64,000 nt of DNA from Albifimbria verrucaria (lineage: Eukaryota > Ascomycota > Sordariomycetes > Hypocreales > Stachybotryaceae), in assembly GCA_020081605.1 (NCBI GenBank), contig JAHREC010000016.1, forward strand, positions 1 through 64,000, in the 5' to 3' direction. The notes under the pieces were generated by a model. It ran no database searches, had not been told where the DNA came from, and saw only the letters and a list, made by a program, of their open reading frames with translations. The first letter of the stretch is position 1. Every line of letters starts with the position of its first letter. The translations under genes were made by a program, and so were the position numbers. Below, one piece after another: positions 47,550-59,559 of the stretch.

Positions 47550-49529
47550 AACATTCCAAGTAGATTATTTAAATAAGTAGTTAAGTATCTGATATATTAA
47601 ATGGATATAGTATTGGCTCAGTTAATGGATGCGGAACTTCAGTAATCTTCTCATATAAACAGCTTCTACAACTCTTATAAATACAATTAATATGGAATTT
47701 TTAACCATTTATGTAATACGAAGCTTACATATAAAATAAGACACCATGTTGAAGTTCACCGTGGGACTCACTTCGGAGAACTATGAATCAGGGGTTGCAA
47801 GGCTCTACGACGGACAGCTGGGACTGCAGATGAACTGTTGAATAGTTTATAGCCATCCTACCGTCCAATATCATATTTTGTCTCTATTATTGGAATGTCT
47901 TTCAACCAAACTCTGGGACTCTCCCTGTATTTCAGATTCCATGTGGCATCAAGGCTCCCAATCTTGAGTGGCAGGAGATCCGAAAGTTAACCTATGCTTG
48001 CACTCAATTGAACAGACATCCTGTGATATTCATGTTTGTGTGAAACCTATTCAGGGTGTTTACCAATTGGACTTTCGCGAAGGCGAGAGATTGGAGGATA
48101 TTAAGTGACTTGATTAGCTCAATCCAAACGGCAGTGGTCATATGGGTAATCAAGGGTTCGTCTAGCACTACCTATGATGTGGGATACGTATGCTTTAACC
48201 TTCTTCCAGTGACAGCTCCATTCTACGAAGTGAGAGTTATTAAACTGATTGGAGCAGTGACAATAAATATCACACCAGAAATTGGCCGTTTCTCCGGAAA
48301 GTCTGGTATGAATGTGGCTCAGCACTGAGAGGTCATTTATTCCGTACTCCATGCGCAATCACCATTGCAGGCCCAACGATATGTCAATTTCAAGGAGAGG
48401 GATGTGGTCGGTACATTGGCTGCTTGTTCAGCTACCCTTGCGTTGCTGTCTGCTGTGGCCCGTCCTGAATCGTGGCAACGTTGCACCAGACATAAGCAGG
48501 AAATGTGCACGCCTCGGTCAGGATACCAGCTGATTGTATGAGTAGAGGGCGTACTCGAGTGGATAAATGTAGCCTTGTCGGAAGGATATCAGAACGTCTT
48601 GGGAGTCTGTCACATGTCCCCTATTCAACTTTATGAACAGATCACAAAGAATCTCCAAATCACACAATGTCCGCCAAGTCCTCGACACATTAGCCGCTAG
48701 GAATGGCTTTCTCGTTACGTTGCATCCGAAACTATTTTCTTGTGCCCTCTGGTAGGGCGGCGCACGTCCACGTGTCTGTCAGCTCCGCCCAGCCCCTCAA
48801 GCGCTTCTACTCCACTACTTAGTTTCCTCGCATTCACCCTCCGCCACCCAATCCACCGAGTGGTACTACGATGAACACCATGAATAACTCCTTCCGGACG
48901 ACGCTTATACCCACTTAATTGAGCCTTCACATGATATTGTGATTTTGCTTTTATAATTCCAGTCTTTGCTTCTTTGCTTCTATGCAACCCCTTCTTGTGC
49001 TTGTATTTCTCGTTGCTTACATGAAGGCCTTCTACGACTGCCTATTTCCAAGATATAAAGGATACGTGCCAGCTCGGGTCTACGATGCCCTAGAATAGGG
49101 ATCGAATTCTTATACTTATCAAGGCAAGCTCTACTATTATTAATAAGGATATTCTTATATAAAATTTAGCTTAATATATACTTAGTATACTTACTATATA
49201 TCTCTTAAATAAATCTATGATCAATATTGCTATAGCAAAGATATCCGAGGATTATACTATATTAATCAACCGAAATATTAACTTACCTTAGCTATAACCC
49301 TAAATAAGGTGGCAGAGATATCGCTGGTCGATCAATAAGATACTCAGGTTACCTGCCACGCCTGAGGTAGGCATAATAGCAGGTATATTGATACTATTTC
49401 GCAACGCTGCGGCCGCTACTCTCGGAGTTACACTCGATAAAGTAGTTATTTCGTATTCGGTATTCCCTGGTCTGCCTCGCTTTAATATTAATAATGCTCT
49501 AGATTTCGTCGGGCTGCACTCACTGTTGC
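47550..49529. other. Gene-poor region with decayed fragments
   Basis: At 47744-47840 (MLKFTVGLTSENYESGVARL) and 47930-48030 (KAPNLEWQEIRKLTYACTQL) there are short, protein-like pieces without connecting frames. A partly RIP-mutated A/T stretch lies at 49120-49300. The reverse frame at 48715-48987 is not convincing. Confidence 0.45.
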
Positions 49530-50575
49530 GTTCGTCAGCCCATGGAAACTCACTTTGATAATTTTTGCATCCTTCCTGCAGTCTTCCCTATAGTTGGAGT
49601 GACGACCTTCTTTGATTCTAAAGTTGATGCCAAGATCATTCAAAACAACGCCCAAACCGACGCCTTCTCCGAAAACGTCCTCCGATGGATTAAAACCATA
49701 CTTGCGTTTAACCTGTGTCGTCGATTAACTCACGAGTATGCGACCTATACGCAGAAGAGTTTTGATGAACTGGTTGTACGGTGTCATGTTTGGCGGAGAG
49801 TATTTTTTATCTATGCCGGCATGGCTCTTGCATTCTGGCAAGGTGTTGCCATGATCCACAGAGGGGAGGTCGATAACTTTGGGACCGTGTTTACGTAGGT
49901 CTTCTAAGTATCTGTCATTCTGGGAACACCGACATGTTGACGCACCATATCAGTGTCTTGTTCTCGGTTATCATGCATGGCCTCAGCTTCCTTGAACTCT
50001 TTAGCTCCGCATATCCTGGCCTTCAGCCGGGCGACGACAGCGGCAAGTGAGCTCTTTGTTTCAATGGACAGAAACTCCGAGATTAATCCCTTTGCAGATT
50101 CCGGAGTACAGCCCAAATAAGTCGAAGGTATCATTGAAATAAATGCAGTGAGCTTTGCTTACCAGAAAAAGCCAAGTGCTACAGTGTTGCGCCAGTTTTC
50201 CTTGAATATTCCTGCTGGCCGGGTTACGGCTCTCGTGGTAAGTTGGTTCTTGTGGAGTGATCTAAAAAGATTAATAGGTGGTCCATCGGACCTTAAGGAC
50301 CCAGTGGTTCAGGTGAGAGTATAATAATTGGACTTCTAGAACGTTGGTACTATTCTATAGCAGGATCTATTAAATTAGACGGAGTCGATATTGCACACAT
50401 TAACCTGAGGTGGCTACGTACCAACGTTCGCTTAGTACAACAAGTAAGTAAAGGCTCTTAATAAGTGCAATTCGAAATGTCGTTGCAAGATGCGAGTGAA
50501 ACTAATTTCTCCAAGGAGCCAGTTCTCTTCAATGGTACAGTTTATGAAAACATTGCGTCGGTCCGACGCCTATTG
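49530..50575 (+). pseudogene. ABC transporter fragment (ABCB/MDR type)
   Basis: Begins in the middle of a transmembrane domain (QPWKLTLIIF, then VDAKIIQNNAQTDAF and GMALAFWQGVAMIHRGEVDN). The linker (SRATTAASELFVSMDRNSEI) and the first nucleotide-binding domain follow as AVSFAYQKKPSATVLRQFSL, a Walker A that reads GPSGSGESI, then IIGLLERWYY, INLRWLRTNVRLVQQ, an intron, and EPVLFNGTVYENI. There it stops: no signature (LSGGQ), Walker B or second half. The Walker A lysine is Glu. A GTAAGT intron (about 50237-50299) with one missing G separates the strand before Walker A. Full-length relatives have about 1,300 residues. Confidence 0.8.
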
Positions 50576-50877
50576 GCACGATTGACAAAATTAGTAAGGA
50601 AATAATCAGATTTCCTCGACCCCGTCAACCACACAAGTTTGAGATGACTATTGATCATTCAGGGCCTCAAATTCAGCAATGGTTATCCGAATCTCCAAAT
50701 GAGGTGCCTTGGAATAATGTGAGCTCTGTGCTGAATCAGCAGCCTGCGAATTCATCAGGGCAGGCAGCAGAGTCCCTTATTAAACGACTGCCGGGCGGAA
50801 CAGATTCCCTGGAACCAAGTGGTTCCGAGGGTGAATGCAACCCAACCAGTCCCCTCCCAACATCTGCTTTATCCTAA
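50576..50877 (+). other. Short unrelated reading frame fused to the ABC fragment
   Basis: Following the ABC block the open frame continues through KISKEIIRFPRPRQPHKFEM to PLPTSALS at 50877. It is polar and low-complexity, does not resemble an ABC transporter, and may be a fragment of another gene. Low confidence. Confidence 0.35.
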
Positions 50878-51491
50878 ATCGTTTGGGTTTATCTCGCCTC
50901 CAAGCATCAAGGTACGTAGTTTCACTTGATAAACATTAGACCATATTTAAATTCTATTTATGATTTACTATCGAAGGTCTGTAGGAAGCTTGCGTAATAA
51001 GGTTAAGGAAATGGCATATGACGCTATGCATTATAACCAGCGATTGAGCTGAGGAAGCCGTAGGTAAAATTGCTGGAGACTGCGATTATTAGCCCGACAC
51101 TATTGGCTTTCACAACAGCTAGCTGACGACACCGTAAAATACGGGCCACACAGCAAGGGTGGCAGCCGCGTGGGCCTCCTAAAGGCAGAATGTTTCGGTG
51201 GGACTCTCTGACATGTAATAGAGCCCTTTGTGAAGAGGGGAAATGCTGGGACTTCTACTCTGTATCATGGGCCAATTTCTTAGGGACCTGAGGTCACCAG
51301 ATTTTCCCTGCTCTAATTGGATCAGATCCATGTCTGTAATGTAACTGGCCCCTTGCACATTCACGCTGATATAGCCTGTTCATCACACGTGTACATCGAT
51401 TACCCCACGTCTAATTTATTACCCTCACTTTCTCGCTGAACTGAATACCAGCCCCTATTGCTTTGATATATCTTAACTACTCGCTCTTGCA
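50878..51491. other. Intergenic region
   Basis: No gene recognised; holds the promoter of the membrane protein at 51492. Confidence 0.45.
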
Positions 51492-52557
51492 ATGTCCTCC
51501 GAGGTGCCTGGTCTCAGTGTTCTTTTGAGCTTAGCGATGCTGGCTTTCAATGTAATGGTACAACCTACTGGCCGGGTGTGCGGGTTCCATCCCTCATCGC
51601 GAATCTATCTCCGGAGTTCACCAATACTGTGCGCTGTCGATGCCTTCCTCCTACTTACTGAGTACCTATGGAATTTCGCCCACAATCCTTCCTTAGTCTA
51701 CGCGGCCAACAAGACTATTGCCCGACGCCATAGGGATGCTCCAGACACTCTGCCATCCCAACAGCGAGCAACTAAAGGTCCACTGCTGTTGCGGGTAGTC
51801 TTGTTTATCCTTGGGACTATATTTGGAGCTTTTAAGATCTTTTTCAGTTCTGGACTGCCATTGAGCAGTTCGCCGCCGGGGGCTTTATTAGTAGTCTCAT
51901 AATAACCGAGATAATCAATCAATTAACAACTATTACGTCTGATGAGCTCAACAACGGCTCTCAGGTCACGAGAAGTGGAAGCACCGGTAAATTCCGAAAA
52001 CTCATGCGCGTCTCTGAAGTTGCCTGTGGCGCAATCGCGATTCTATTGCAGCTCTTCTGGCTATCTTGGGTAGATCTAGCCGAGAAGAAGCCTGATGAGA
52101 ACTTGCTTTCCAGGTGGATGTTCCGGCTTCTCCGGCTCCTCGCCCATATACTCGCAGGCCTGGTTTACATAGTGTCCCTCGAGGATGTATCAGATATCAG
52201 TTGGCTCACTATTAGGCGACGTAAAATAGCAATAACGGTTTCAATGCTATTAATCTTTGGGGTCGTCGGCATCTTTCAAATAAAGGACTATCGTTACACT
52301 TTAAGGTACATGCTGGTATCTTTTGGTCTATCCTCGGTTGCAAGATTATTGGGCTCACTAGACTTCACCGAGAAGTATATTTTATTTTACGATGTGGGTA
52401 GCAATAGAGTGCTACAAACAAATCACGTACAGCAGCTTAGTCACATACTTGCGTTTGATTTTTTAGCAGGTTATTATTCTTTTCAGTGTACTGGTATACA
52501 CGACTCTACAAACCCGATGGTACATATAAGCCAGAGTGGTTAGAGATTTTAAGATAA
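51492..52557 (+). CDS. Polytopic membrane protein, unknown (two frame breaks)
   Basis: ATG 51492. About seven hydrophobic helices occur in order (e.g. SVLLSLAMLAFNVMV, LLRVVLFILGTIFGAFKIFF, GAIAILLQLFWLSWV, KIAITVSMLLIFGVVGIF). Missing single bases at 51852-51853 and 52469-52470 join three frames into about 353 residues, ending in a natural-looking tail (DGTYKPEWLEILR) at 52557. The short N-terminal helix and Pro/Gly-rich loop resemble uncharacterised fungal membrane proteins. No transport signature recognised. Confidence 0.65.
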
Positions 52558-52835
52558 CAAAAGAATAATGCTAGGCGCCCTGCTGGAAATGGATCGATAA
52601 CGCCCCTTTGGCGCGTATCCGACGCTTTGAATTGGTAGCATTCTGTAGAATTGCAGAGATAATGATCCAATGGGCGTAATTGAGGTGCCGTCTCGGCCCT
52701 ACGCAACTATGCCACACCTAGAAGTCACTTTCAACTCCAGGTCTACAGTTTTCGTCAATCGCCTTCGTTTCCCTCTTCGGCAGTCAATTCGAGCTCAGCC
52801 ATCACCTTTCACCTGGATATGTTGAAATCAGTGTA
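52558..52835. other. Short spacer
   Basis: Nothing recognised. Confidence 0.4.
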
Positions 52836-53260
52836 CTAGAGTAATCCCACAGGCATTCCCTCCTCCTCTGGAATAGGAAAGCTCTTATAGTCCCCAAAGG
52901 AGATATAGACGCTGCACTTGTACCACTTCCTGGGGCTGATCACCTGCGCATTGCCATTCGTATCTGAAGCCAGGATGATGCCCATCACGCGGTCATCTAC
53001 TCCGAGGTTGAAACCCATGAATTTGAAAGCCATGCTCTGCATCGCTGATTTCGCGCCTCGGCAGATATCTTCTTTGTGTCTTCTGGCTCTTTCATCTGCG
53101 CTAGCGGCACGAACTGCACCTGGATATCTCGTAGCGCATTCGGGTCATCATAAGGATCCTCAGGTCCGTCGTCAAGCAGGTCGAGACCAAATGCTCTCCA
53201 TAGCGAGTTGCTCCTCAATTGCAGTCCCCGCCATTTCCGGAATCACGACATGATCATTTT
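52836..53260 (-). pseudogene. Fragment of an unknown gene
   Basis: Two frames read in order: SLWRAFGLDLLDDGPEDPYD to KKISAEA, then FKFMGFNLGVDDRVMGIILA to EEEGMPVGLL. A single missing base near 53040 would join them. No start is found upstream, so this is probably the C-terminal part of a lost gene. Function unknown. Confidence 0.45.
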
Positions 53261-53492
53261 GGGCGCCTGACGGAGCCGCGGTGCAGTTCATGACGCTTGG
53301 CATGAGTTATTCCTCGTCCTGCGTTGAGATGATCCGAAATTTGAAGGATGAAATCGGCGGCCATGACCCGAAATAACTGGCATGGGGACGGGAGCAATTA
53401 TGACTTGCACCCCGTCGTGCTGCACACTGGACTGCAGCTTATGAGTTACGCCACCTACCACGACATCAGAACCGCTTACAAAGCAGTGTATT

Positions 53493-53534
53493 CCATCTAC
53501 TATATCCCATCTACTATGTCCCATCTACTATATC
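53493..53534. repeat. 14-bp tandem repeat, 3 copies
   Basis: CCATCTACTAT(A/G)TC three times in tandem. The rest of 53261-53829 shows no gene. Confidence 0.85.
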
Positions 53535-53829
53535 TTATCTAGTCTCTACCTCATGCACAGCCGAGACATAAGGTCTCGTTGCCTTAGCCAAAGCATTGTC
53601 ATCCGGCGGTCTTGGTGAGATCTTAGTGATGGCTGCTTCAAGAATTGTCTTGAAAGCGCCAGGCGTATTGCCATCTTAGCTTAATGATGGTGACGCGTCA
53701 AGCACTGGGGATGGATATCTTGTAGCGGCACAATATGAGTGGATCCCGCATGTAGACTTCCAAGACCTTGATAATCTGTCAAAATCTAAGAAAGATCTCG
53801 GGTTTCAGCTGTAACACTTTGACAATCTT

Positions 53830-54261
53830 ATGAAGGCAGCCATTGCATTATCCCATCACTCGCTGACAGCTGCTGGCATTGACAGTCAGCTTCCGCATCT
53901 GCAAATATACAGAAGCTGGCTGCAAGGGAGTATGCTTGAGGGTCTGGAAGACACTGAGACCTCTTTGCTAGCTGACCGTTTCACATTCCTTCTTTCTCAG
54001 CTCCGAGAGACTTCCGCTGCGCTAGTAGCCAAGGCTAGAGCTGCAATCCATAATAACATCGCTGTCATATTGCGAGACGAGAAGAGGCTCCAAGAAATAC
54101 TCCTCGCCTATGGTATTAACGATTTTGATGCTTGCAAGAAGCAGCGCAACCTTTCGGAGTTTAGTGGATGCTTGGGACTGACTGTTCCCAGCTTTCGGGT
54201 TCTCCAACTTGGCACGCGAGGTATCACCGCCACATCTGAGACTCTCCTAGTTCTGGCGTGA
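53830..54261 (+). CDS. Hypothetical protein fragment
   Basis: A 143-codon frame, helical in its first 120 residues (LSQLRETSAALVAKARAAIH). Composition is plausible for protein, but both ends look arbitrary and no family is recognised. It may be an internal piece of a larger gene. Confidence 0.4.
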   Translation: MKAAIALSHHSLTAAGIDSQLPHLQIYRSWLQGSMLEGLEDTETSLLADRFTFLLSQLRETSAALVAKARAAIHNNIAVILRDEKRLQEILLAYGINDFDACKKQRNLSEFSGCLGLTVPSFRVLQLGTRGITATSETLLVLA

Positions 54262-54388
54262 CCAGAAGGCCAGGTCTTTTACTCTTAATATGCCATCACG
54301 GATTCACTTCCTACTGCAGCCCATGGTCGTCTCAAGTCGTGATAGAGAGAATGTGTTATATCTAAATCATCTCACTAGTATATCTATA

Positions 54389-54901
54389 TTATATATCCAT
54401 TCTAGTAACATAGGCTCTCTGTTTCTTAATGCCCCGCGTCTTATACTGAGGAAAGATATAAATGCCAACAGGGGTAGTTTGGGTGCAGACATAGTCTTCA
54501 GAGCCATTACCACCGGCGCGGCAAACGGTGGGGACATCGCCGGAACCCACAAGAACAGAACTGGAGAGTGTTAGATATATTCGTAAACTTACAGTCTTTG
54601 CACTTACCCATCTTTGAAATGGCGCGTGATTTCCAAAGCAAACTCGGAGTCATTAGATCCGGGAACGAGTGAGAAAAGTAGGTGCTGCCGCCATCGCACT
54701 GGGTAACAGCCGAGGGAAAGCAGGGTTGGAGAGTTCGCAGTGGAAAGTAGGAATATCGAAGGAGACGACCTGGACCGATGTGCCGTCGATACCAGAGGTC
54801 TTGCGAACCAAGAAGTTGCTTACCCAGACGTCCTCTTTAGGAGCCGGGGCAGCAGCAACTACAGTTGCGAAAAGGGTAGCGACAGCAGTGAAGGCACGCA
54901 T
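54389..54901 (-). CDS. AA1-like (Alt a 1 type) secreted protein
   Basis: ATG 54901 starts MRAFTAVATLFATVVAAAPAP, a clear signal peptide. The mature part shows the beta-rich pattern of AA1-like proteins (VWVSNFLVRKTSGIDG, VVSFDIPTFHCE, GDVPTVCRAGG, DYVCTQ) with conserved cysteines. A 47-bp intron (54561-54607, GTAAGT...CTAAC...CAG) joins in phase. Two single missing bases in exon 1 (a CCC run near 54714 and a TTTT run near 54680) explain three partial frames. Length is about 155 residues, typical. Such proteins are secreted and in some fungi contribute to host interaction; the role here is inferred from family only. Confidence 0.8.
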
Positions 54902-55505
54902 TTTGATGTGTGAGTTGTTGGTGTAAGAGATGAGATGGTTTGAATGATGATTGATGAGATGATTTGAAGTGATGATATGAATTTGAGAGAGACACTTCAA
55001 GGATATATATACATGCAATAATCTATTGGATTGTGTCTATATAATGCGTTATTAATCGTGAAGCGTCGCTGTGTAATGGTAACCAAAGCAGCTCGTGATA
55101 CGTGTGCAGGGTTATTAATACGAGTCTCCCGCCTAAATGCCGATGCTAATGCATTCTCCAGCAGAATACGGGAGTCGTATCCAAAATGGGAAGATGCATG
55201 CATGTTTACAAGGCAATTTCGCCGATAATCGACATGGTGATCGACATAGTGGGGCAGAGCGGGATTAGGGAATAAGCGGTTCCAGTGCTCATATAGGCAA
55301 TTCACGACTAATTAAAAGAAAGTTCGCATAATAGGGACAGCGGTATACCAATAGAAAATCGACTCGGTGGGATAACGCGTCACTACACTCGTGTGTAGGT
55401 GCATTCCCTGGTCGGCTCCCAAAAGTATTTGAGCTTCCCAACAGGCCCTATGGTGATGGGCGGCCACCACTGTGCTAATGGGTGATATGTTACCGGGAGG
55501 TCATT
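54902..55505. other. Intergenic region
   Basis: Upstream of the AA1-like gene the sequence is rich in (T/G)GATGA-like repeats (54930-54980), part of its 5' leader. No further gene recognised. Confidence 0.45.
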
Positions 55506-55979
55506 TTATCCAGACATGGAGTGGTGTAGTGGCTGTGTCATCAGGGGTGGCTCCTGCATAGGTTTATTTATGGTGGTCACGAAACTTATCACTCCACTAC
55601 AGTCGACTGATACAACGCTCGTTGTCGAGGTCAGGAAGCTTACGACTTTGGTGGTAGGGTATCTAAAGCCAATGGCAAATGGCGTCGGATCCATGCACTC
55701 AAAATTGATCGTGGTGGTTGGCGTAGCAAAGACGATAGAATCGTCGGGTGGACACTCTACAACGATCGGTGATATAACAGGAGGGAAGGTTACGGTGATG
55801 ACTGTCGTGCCTCTAACACTTAATGTAGACATCACGCCAGTATAGTAGGTGCCGCTAGCACCAGAACTGCCGCCACTAGGCACCCTTGGTACAGTAATAG
55901 TCTGAAGATGCCAAAGATGCAAGTGATTGATAAATAAGCCAGAGTGCGGCTGAGCACTGTACGTAAAGAATGTGCACAT
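55506..55979 (-). CDS. Ser/Thr/Val-rich fragment, possibly cell-wall protein
   Basis: A 157-codon frame that is rich in Thr, Val, Ser and Pro (GVMSTLSVRGTTVITVTFPP). It has three cysteines in a regular pattern, as seen in extracellular fungal proteins. No signal peptide or start is convincing; probably a remnant. Family not recognised. Confidence 0.4.
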   Translation of the reverse strand: MCTFFTYSAQPHSGLFINHLHLWHLQTITVPRVPSGGSSGASGTYYTGVMSTLSVRGTTVITVTFPPVISPIVVECPPDDSIVFATPTTTINFECMDPTPFAIGFRYPTTKVVSFLTSTTSVVSVDCSGVISFVTTINKPMQEPPLMTQPLHHSMSG

Positions 55980-56369
55980 GAAAAGTGATCCTAAAAGTCG
56001 GTACCGGCAATGCGTAAGGATTCGGGAAAAATCTGTTCAGCAGCAAGGGTTGCTTATGTTGGTTGCAGGCCGTAAAGGAGGAAGACTTTAGCTTGAGGAC
56101 GCAGTGCTTCGCATCTAGTTCATCACCTGGTGTGGGATTGTCAGTATGCGACATTTGGGAGATCGACCAGTCCTCAGTCCTCAAACAGGAAGCCAAGGCG
56201 CAATGACGCGAGGTAACTACTCCTGTTCGAGTGGAACTGGGGAGACCTACATCATCATTGTCGGATATCCCTTGTCCCGAGAACCCGCTAGGTTGCTCCC
56301 GAACATTCCCTGCCGGGAGTTCCAGCACAAGAACTCAAAGCTAACCCCAGGGTCTTGGCTGCGGATCCT

Positions 56370-56819
56370 CCAAAGTGCGACAACAGTAGACAGAAGCGCT
56401 GGAGCTGCCAGCGTCAGCGACTCAAGTGCGAGAGCACCCTACCACAATGCCAAAATACAGTGACCCGCCAGGTTTCTTCCCCTTTACCATTTAGTGAGGA
56501 AGGCAAAAATCCCTATCGGGAGCTGTTACCGTTAGTTGGAATTTATCAAGCCACCATCAGTGCCGTTATGGCCGTTGCCGCTTGCCACGTCATTCACTAC
56601 ATGATGGGCATGCCTGTCGCACGACTACGTCAAGTCCCTAAAGAGCTATCCTGTTTGAATTGCATCATGAAGCGTAATAGTTCTCATTCCAATGGCCTCC
56701 ATTGCTCTTGGATACTTCAAGAGTTTTTGAACCACAAGCAGAAAGCACTAATGCTATTCTCGCACAATCTTACCAAAGTCGACGGCCGTCTGGAAAGATT
56801 GACTTTGGTGACTGCATAG
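56370..56819 (+). pseudogene. Zn2Cys6 regulator remnant
   Basis: SCQRQRLKCESTLPQCQN is the core of a fungal zinc cluster, but the first and last cysteines are lost (KRW at the first, NT at the last). It is followed by PYRELLPLVGIYQATISAVM and NHKQKALMLFSHNL, as in the fungal-specific regulator domain of the PF11951 type. The frame ends at 56819; the rest of the 400-residue domain is missing. Confidence 0.6.
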
Positions 56820-57285
56820 CTCCTTGCTCTTATTTCACGATCTGTCAGTAACTATGTTATGGCTTAAGGAATCTGCAGCAACAGAAGGGTTCAGCCAATA
56901 TCTCCGCTGTGCCACGTGAGTGAATTTGCGTAGTAAATAAGGGTAGAGCTACAAATGGAGGCGACACTTCCATTCTGGTATGTTAGCCGAATAAGTCTTT
57001 TCAAATTCGCGCTTAAAAGTCGTCATCATTAAACTGAATAAAATATTGATTCTTTGGAGTTCTGCTCAAATGGACAGTTCATGAAGCCGTTCAAAGCCGC
57101 AAACATTTACCACCCCTGACTATCAAGGCGGCCGAGCCCATTTTCCAAAATAATTTGATCACTAGCTTTCCTTTAATATTTAAGAGAATGAAGAATGAGG
57201 TAAAAGGTAAAGGAAAGTAGAAGTTAAGGAGACAAAGTCCTCTTCTAGCACTTTGGAAGAGTAGCGCCTAAATAAAATTAAAAAG
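56820..57285. other. Intergenic region
   Basis: No gene recognised. Confidence 0.4.
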
Positions 57286-57703
57286 TCAACTACTAGCCCA
57301 CCGGTAGCACTCTAGAATGTTATACTTACCTACACATGGGAGGACGGCATCCTGGTTTCTTTCAATAAAAACCCCTCCGGATGGTCCAACCCTGAGCCAA
57401 AGTCTATAAGGTTTCAGTATATAATTATATAACTTGTTTGTCTTTGTAAAGGACCAGTAAAACATACTTGTCTGTTTGAACTTGGCAAGTAAAAGATACT
57501 GTACTGCCTCTGTTAAACTTGCCAGCGCTTGGTGCACATTGAGCTGGAAATCTTTTGCTGTCCACATCACCTCGCAAACTGCATCTAATGGGTTGGGCGA
57601 CTTGGGGAACAGGCTCTGGCTCTGGGTTTGGATTTGGAGCAGGGCCTGCTACAACAGCAGCAGGCACAAGTCCACCAATGAAAAGAAAAGTTGAAATTCT
57701 CAT
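57286..57703 (-). CDS. Small secreted cysteine-containing protein
   Basis: ATG 57703, signal peptide MRISTFLFIGGLVPAAVVAG, then a proline-rich spacer (PAPNPNPEPEPVPQ) and a compact domain with paired cysteines (IRCSLRGD, PAQCAPSAG, VSFTCQVQ). Intron 57404-57467 (GTATGT...TTATAG) joins in phase to LWLRVGPSGGVFIERNQD. A possible second GTAAGT donor near 57332 leaves the last residues uncertain. About 115-120 residues. Effector-like by size and layout; family not recognised. Confidence 0.65.
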
Positions 57704-58756
57704 GCTGTATTGAAGGATTAGAGTCAATGTAACATATAGACTACTCTATAATTCGAATGCTCAGAAGTAGAGTGAGACTGCTTAAATATGTGTGCTGAAG
57801 ACCTGCCGCAAATATTCATCCTCGGGTCTCATGACAATAGTTCGAGATTGCGATGGCGGTAAGATATTGACGGTTGGAATGGAAATGCTTTAATTTTAAA
57901 ACTTAGTGTATGTTAAAACGTCTGAGCTGAATTTTGGGTAACCTCTTAGCACCCCATGATCAACTATAGAGCAGCAATCTGGCCACGCTCATAAAGCTTA
58001 AACCGCCGCAGGTGTCCACGAAACCCCACTATCAGCCAGTCTAGATCCGCCACTAGCCGTCGTAGCACTTGGAGACCAAGCGAACTCTGCTGTGCTGGGG
58101 ATGCTGTCAGCCTTCCTGACAAGGCGCAAGGCAGACCAAGGCCATGTGTCATCCGCACGGTGTTCCCAGAGACCTCACTTATTCTAAGCATAATAATGTC
58201 CTAAACGAATTCACACACAGGCCTGTCAAATTCACCGCAACGGCACCTCTGCGAAATATAGCACAGCCTTGTTACTCCGACCCCACAATACTGAGCCCAC
58301 CAAGCAACCCGAGATGCTACGACGGCCCTTGCCGACTTTCACATTTGCATATTTCGCCCAATTACCACATCTTCCTCTCGGCTTATATTCCTCCAATTCG
58401 CAGAATGCTATGGCGGCTCTGCGAAATACCGCGAGGACCAGGACTCGGCCACCATTCTTAATCCTCAACTCTGTTCTATACCGCCCTTCTCAATCGTGAG
58501 GACGCAGATAATGGCAATCTCTAAGGTAAGTCGCTGGGTAGGAGGGGTGTAAATTTCGTCTTAATACAGTGACAGTATCATTGAATAATGCAGTGTCAAG
58601 CACTTCAGTAAGACCGATGCACGAGTAGAGTTTCTCTGGCCCTGTCAATGGGCAATGGAATGCAAAGGTGACTGGAAGGCAGGCTGTGGCGATAAGATTC
58701 GGTCGAGGCCCAGGCTGGAGCTGCTAGGCTATATATAATAATAGGAAATCAGGCCC
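57704..58756. other. Gene-poor region
   Basis: The reverse frame at 57964-58191 and forward frames at 58144-58499 have no recognisable family or start context. Nothing else seen. Confidence 0.4.
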
Positions 58757-58969
58757 TGTTGGACCAACTGACATAAAATTACTTGTATTAATCCGAATGC
58801 AAATTATTCAAGCTCCCTGCTTCTCAGGACTTTTAACAGAATTGAACTAAACCTAATTAGTAACCGTTCCAGTCACCTGATCGGCGTTCCTTCATTAGAA
58901 AGCTCGTTTACATGTATTCTATAGCCATAGCCACTTGGGGCCTGTTTTCTTACCGTATATGACTCAACA
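58757..58969. mobile_element. Solo LTR, second copy
   Basis: 213 bp, the same length as the copy at 23133-23345. It shares long identical stretches such as ACATAAAATTACTTGTATTA and AACTAAACCTAATTA. It begins TGTTGGACC and ends CTCAACA. Flanking 5-mers (GGCCC and GGAGC) no longer match, so it is older or rearranged. Confidence 0.8.
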
Positions 58970-59555
58970 GGAGCCCTTAACGCCCTAGAAAACACCGACC
59001 CTCAGAAGTCTTAGGTAGCTAGATTTTCCCGGTTCAATTGGTCAATTTTCCCATTCTCGATGTTCCTTGCACCTTAGCGCACTCAAGTAGATAAAGGATT
59101 ACGCGCAAGAGGTACTTTGTTGGCTTTCTCCACCAATTAAACTTATCTCATCTGCCCCACCCATTAAACCAGCCTAACTCAAGGAACAAGGCCGTTGGAT
59201 AAAGAAAGATGGTCGGATTCTTCTAGACTCAACCGAACGTCTCGCGGTTAGGTACCAAATACTTCATCGGCTTAAAAAACCGCGGAAATCCGGGTGAATT
59301 CGGCCATAGAATAATGATCCTACTAAGAAAGAAAACACGATTATATTCAGGCTTGGTTCAACACAGGAAGGTGAAGAGAGCACGCAATCTGTTAGATTTA
59401 ATAAATTTGGTAATAGTTTGTATTATTGGAGTTGGTCAATGTCTCGCTGAGTGAGTATTTAATTAAAACAGAAATCCCGGTGCCTTATATTTCTACTCTT
59501 TTCCCAGCGTTATAATATACCAATATTTCCCAATCAACGAGCTTTGTCCTAGGTA
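58970..59555. other. Gene-free stretch
   Basis: No coding signal found upstream of the HET remnant. Confidence 0.4.
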
Positions 59556-59559
59556 ACAG

